Source: Ruegeria sp. A3M17
GTDB lineage: Bacteria > Pseudomonadota > Alphaproteobacteria > Rhodobacterales > Rhodobacteraceae
Reading direction: 5' to 3'
NCBI RefSeq assembly: GCF_003318255.1
Contig: NZ_QOCF01000006.1
Coordinates: 100,787 to 164,786 of the forward strand
DNA: 64,000 bases
Part shown: positions 61,685 to 64,000 of the stretch, piece after piece
Position numbering within the stretch: the first letter of the stretch is position 1
Layout: each line of letters starts with the position of its first letter
Program-made: the position numbers and the translations under genes
Notes under the pieces: generated by a model
Told to the model about the DNA's origin: nothing
Databases searched by the model: none
What the model saw: only the letters and a program-made list of their open reading frames with translations

Positions 61685-62024
61685 TCTATCCTCCCAGATC
61701 AAGTTCAGGTCTTGTTTTCTTCCAGTCGCCTTTGACTGGTGATCGTGTTCGAAGCCTTTCAAGCGACCATGCCAGACCAGTCTTCACCCAAATCTGGATG
61801 ATCTGATGCCCTCCCAGCCAGCCCGATTGCTCCGCCCTCGTTATGGGCATACACAACACGACAACTTGGATACTAGTCAACATAAAAATTTATACTTACC
61901 CTGCATATTCTGTATTTTTCATTTAAAAACAGGGAAAATATTGTCGTCTAGTATCCTATTTTGACCTATTATTTACCTCGTTGATCTGCCACAATGCTGT
62001 CAAACAGAGGTTGGAATACAAAAA
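61685..62024. promoter_or_regulatory. Divergent promoter region of the uronate locus with inverted GntR-type repeats
   Basis: About 340 bp between the TRAP binding-protein gene and the GntR gene. GGATACTAGTC (61868-61878) and GTCTAGTATCC (61946-61956) are inverted copies with a single mismatch, centred 78 bases apart, with A/T-rich DNA between. They are candidate sites for the adjacent regulator, which could bind both and control both directions. Confidence 0.6.
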
Positions 62025-62705
62025 ATGGTAGCATTGGGAACTCTTGAGCGCACGACGAGTAGCGATGTCGTCTTTGACGAACTGTTTGGACAAATCACCC
62101 GGTTGGAACTGCTCCCTGGAACAAAGATATCCGAAACGGACGTAGCAAAGTCATTCGGGTTCTCACGTCAACCTGTGCGAGAGGCTTTCACACGGCTAGC
62201 CAACCTCAATCTCCTTTTGGTGCGGCCCCAGCGCGCAACAGTTGTTCGGCCGTTCTCACGGCAGCTCATCGCGAACGCTCGCTTCGTGCGTGCTGCGGTC
62301 GAATTGGAAGTTATCCGCGCTGCCGCGTTAGATCGCGACAAATCGGTTGACGCGGCATTGAAAGCTAATCTTCGCAAACAGGCGGAAGCGATTTCAGCGG
62401 AAGATGTCAGCTTGTTTCATGATCTGGACTATCAGTTTCACAAACTGCTTTGCGCCTCGGCCAAACAAGAGTTTGCGTTCGAAATTATTGCCGAGAACAA
62501 GGCGCAGGTTGATCGCCTTTGTATGCTGGCACTGACTAGCAAAAAAGCAATGGATGAGTTGTATGTGGATCACCAATCTCTCTTAAAGAATCTTTTTGAC
62601 GGTGATGCAAAGGCGGCTGATCAAGTCCTTCGTACGCATCTTGAGCGTTTGACTCCAACGATCCAGGCAATTTACACGACGCACAACGCCTACTTTGATG
62701 AATAG
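62025..62705 (+). CDS. GntR-family (FadR/FCD) transcriptional regulator
   Basis: A 226-residue regulator with winged helix (VVFDELFGQITRLELLPGTK, SRQPVREAFTRLANLN) and an FCD domain (HDLDYQFHKLLCASA with likely metal-ligand His, HQSLLKNLFDGD). Divergent from the uronate TRAP/enzyme operon, as are ExuR/UxuR-type regulators. The ligand is probably a uronate or KDG-related acid. Confidence 0.9.
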   Translation: MVALGTLERTTSSDVVFDELFGQITRLELLPGTKISETDVAKSFGFSRQPVREAFTRLANLNLLLVRPQRATVVRPFSRQLIANARFVRAAVELEVIRAAALDRDKSVDAALKANLRKQAEAISAEDVSLFHDLDYQFHKLLCASAKQEFAFEIIAENKAQVDRLCMLALTSKKAMDELYVDHQSLLKNLFDGDAKAADQVLRTHLERLTPTIQAIYTTHNAYFDE

Positions 62706-62816
62706 GTAGCTTCGTTTCGAGCCTCACTTTTTTGTGCCTTACTACTCCGCTGTTCAACGTACAACGGGAGTTATGTGAAGCGATCTCTGGTTGAGTGCCC
62801 GACCTGCTGTGTATGG

Positions 62817-63090
62817 GTGGCGGTGCTGTCAGATAAATTCGAACCAGTCTCAACCCTATCAGGGGGGCGACCTTAAAATAGCGCCGAGTTCACGCGACTC
62901 GGCAAGAACAGCAATAGATTTCTGCCAACTGTGCATACGCCTGAAACGTTGCGTTTCTCGTTCTCTTTGACCTAATACAGGAGCGAATTCTTAGCACGAT
63001 AGTAGATCCGCCGGCCCGTCTGTTGGTTTTTGTCGCACTAAGCATCCTGAGAACGGCCCTCTACAACGCAATGCGGGCTGCAACGATTTC
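62817..63090 (-). mobile_element. Second decayed IS6-family remnant
   Basis: Begins with the 33-base end sequence shared with the element at 18685 (31 of 33 identical, 62817-62849). The transposase relic follows. Left boundary is clear; the right one is not, because the 5' half of the transposase is not recognisable. The orientation is the same as the first element. Confidence 0.7.
62859..63060 (-). pseudogene. IS6-family transposase C-terminal fragment
   Basis: Two minus-strand frames carry parts of the IS6 C-terminus: TGRRIYYRAKNS, equivalent to the usual TGRWLNNRAENS, then after a frameshift RERETQRFRRMHSWQK, equivalent to RERAMQRFRRMRSLQK, ending at a stop at 62859. The upstream catalytic core is lost or unrecognisable. 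Confidence 0.75.
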
Positions 63091-63833
63091 ATACTCTTCA
63101 CCTTATCGCATCATAGTTTTCTTGAGTAGTTTCAATGAGGTCCGCTTGTCGGAAATCTGGCGAAATCAGCTTCGGACGCCACTTCTCTGTGGTCAGCGAC
63201 GTGCCATAAGTTGTGCCTTTTGCCATTGAACGCCACAAACACTTCGCCGACATTTTACCCGGGCATTGAGAATGCCCGCAAATACGTGGCCCGATTTGTT
63301 CCGGATTCCAGACGCAAACAAGCATCGGGTCGAAACTGTCCCACCTCCAATGCACTGTTTCGTGGCTCCCCCTGACGCAGAGCTCAAATTGAAATTTTTC
63401 CAGATGCTAATGTGATACCTGAAACAGTTGGCTCATCATTGCGGCCAGACGGTTGATCTCCGAGATGGTCTTGCAGTACGGGAAGGGCAATCGCCGGTTC
63501 ACGGCTTGAGGCTATGAACGCGCTGCTACACCTCAACCCAGATTCTCCAGACACGACTTACAATTTTTTTCTAATTATGCTGAACATTGATTGTGAATGA
63601 GATTATAGTCGGACTGATCTAAGCAGTCATTTTGCAGCGAGTGTCGATGGCCAAGGATACGATTGAGCAAGCCTACCAATTCCCTGAAAAAACCACCGCA
63701 GCACAGTTGTCTACTGCACTGGTTAATTCACGCGACCTGTTTCTATCAGTAATCGACACTGTCCGTCGGCAGAGTTTTTGGGTCCAAAGGTCGCCTGAAC
63801 TAAGAGAGTGTCTGGCTCATCTGGTTGGGTTGA
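63061..63833. other. Degenerate region with no recognisable gene
   Basis: Short open frames occur on both strands (for instance 63098-63355 minus and 63632-63889 plus), but none has a family-like sequence. The second has no good ribosome-binding site, and its 3' end overlaps the IS3 transposase gene. The region sits between two transposon relics and is best read as decayed DNA. Confidence 0.45.
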
Positions 63834-64000
63834 TTATGCGGCGCGTTGGCTGTGATGCAAGCGGCGCGCTTCGAGCGTCTTTCGTTTGATCTTTTCTCGT
63901 TGTTGTAGAATGGCTTTGTCCCGTCCGAAGTAGACGTCGGCAGGTGTGACGTTGTTCAGGCTCTCGTGGTAGCGCTGGTGGTTGTAGTGGTCGACGAAGG
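63834..64000 (-). CDS. IS3-family transposase (OrfB-type integrase), C-terminal end, runs off window
   Basis: The last 54 residues of an integrase-core transposase, reading FVDHYNHQRYHESLNNVTPA and then DVYFGRDKAILQQREKIKR before ending RLHHSQRAA and TAA at 63834-63836. The YNHQRYHESLNN block is typical of the C-terminus of IS3-group OrfB proteins. The element continues beyond the window; its end is probably a few tens of bases after the stop. Confidence 0.85.
   Translation of the reverse strand, partial: FVDHYNHQRYHESLNNVTPADVYFGRDKAILQQREKIKRKTLEARRLHHSQRAA

Noticed and set aside
63098..63355. Open frame of 85 residues next to the IS6 remnant
   Set aside because: No recognisable domain or start signal; part of decayed DNA.
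63632..63889. 85-residue plus-strand frame
   Set aside because: Its 3' end overlaps the recognisable IS3 transposase C-terminus and it has no convincing family match.
1..64000. CRISPR array, tRNA or rRNA genes
   Set aside because: No regularly spaced direct repeats and no tRNA- or rRNA-like stretch noticed on reading both strands.

Overview
The window looks like the chromosome or a large replicon of a marine alphaproteobacterium of the Rhodobacterales (Roseobacter-like). The grounds are the gene repertoire (several branched-chain-amino-acid-type ABC transporters, tripartite TRAP transporters, BKACE, Gfo/Idh/MocA and SDR enzymes, MocD/MocE homologues), GC-rich coding sequence, tight ATGA-coupled operons and decayed IS6-type elements. 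This is inference from protein families; no rRNA or other marker gene is present. I saw no tRNA, rRNA or CRISPR array.

Layout. 1-1214: the end of an epimerase gene and an SDR gene. 1219-5325: a cytosolic signalling module (PAS hybrid histidine kinase, FIST-domain sensor, LuxR-type response regulator). 5422-9825: a molybdenum-carrier-like protein, a conserved hypothetical, two coupled glycosyltransferases and a small exported protein. 9902-12172: a large low-complexity membrane-anchored protein. 12520-18169: a Dabb protein and a complete five-gene ABC uptake operon. 18685-19432: a decayed IS6-family element.

From about 19.4 to 62.8 kb the window is almost entirely catabolic. (i) 19436-30913: a rhizopine/moc-like locus, built as a divergent pair of operons around a LacI regulator and two matching operators. 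It has a MocD/MocE oxygenase pair, mutarotase-like protein, SDR, two Gfo/Idh/MocA genes, TIM-barrel isomerase and a sugar ABC transporter; the last gene is cut by an IS5-family element. (ii) 32234-40841: ten co-directional genes under a divergent IclR regulator (cyclase-type hydrolase, cupin, SDR, 3-hydroxyacyl-CoA-dehydrogenase-like enzyme, ABC transporter, BKACE). They would suit uptake and oxidation of a beta-hydroxy acid followed by CoA-dependent cleavage. (iii) 41989-55171: a ten-gene operon (FAH-family hydrolase, nitroreductase, OsmC, TRAP transporter, intradiol dioxygenase, three exported proteins) diverging from YciI, GntR, malonyl-CoA decarboxylase, malonyl-CoA synthetase and dienelactone hydrolase genes. 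(iv) 55485-62705: a uronate/ketodeoxy-sugar locus with TRAP transporter, SDR, KdgF-like cupin, KdgK-like kinase, UxuA and a divergent GntR regulator.

The right end (62817-64000) holds a second decayed IS6-type remnant, in the same orientation as the first, and the 3' end of an IS3-type transposase gene. The catabolic block is thus bracketed by directly repeated IS6 relics. Within it, genes are grouped by substrate route: each block carries its own importer, enzymes and regulator.
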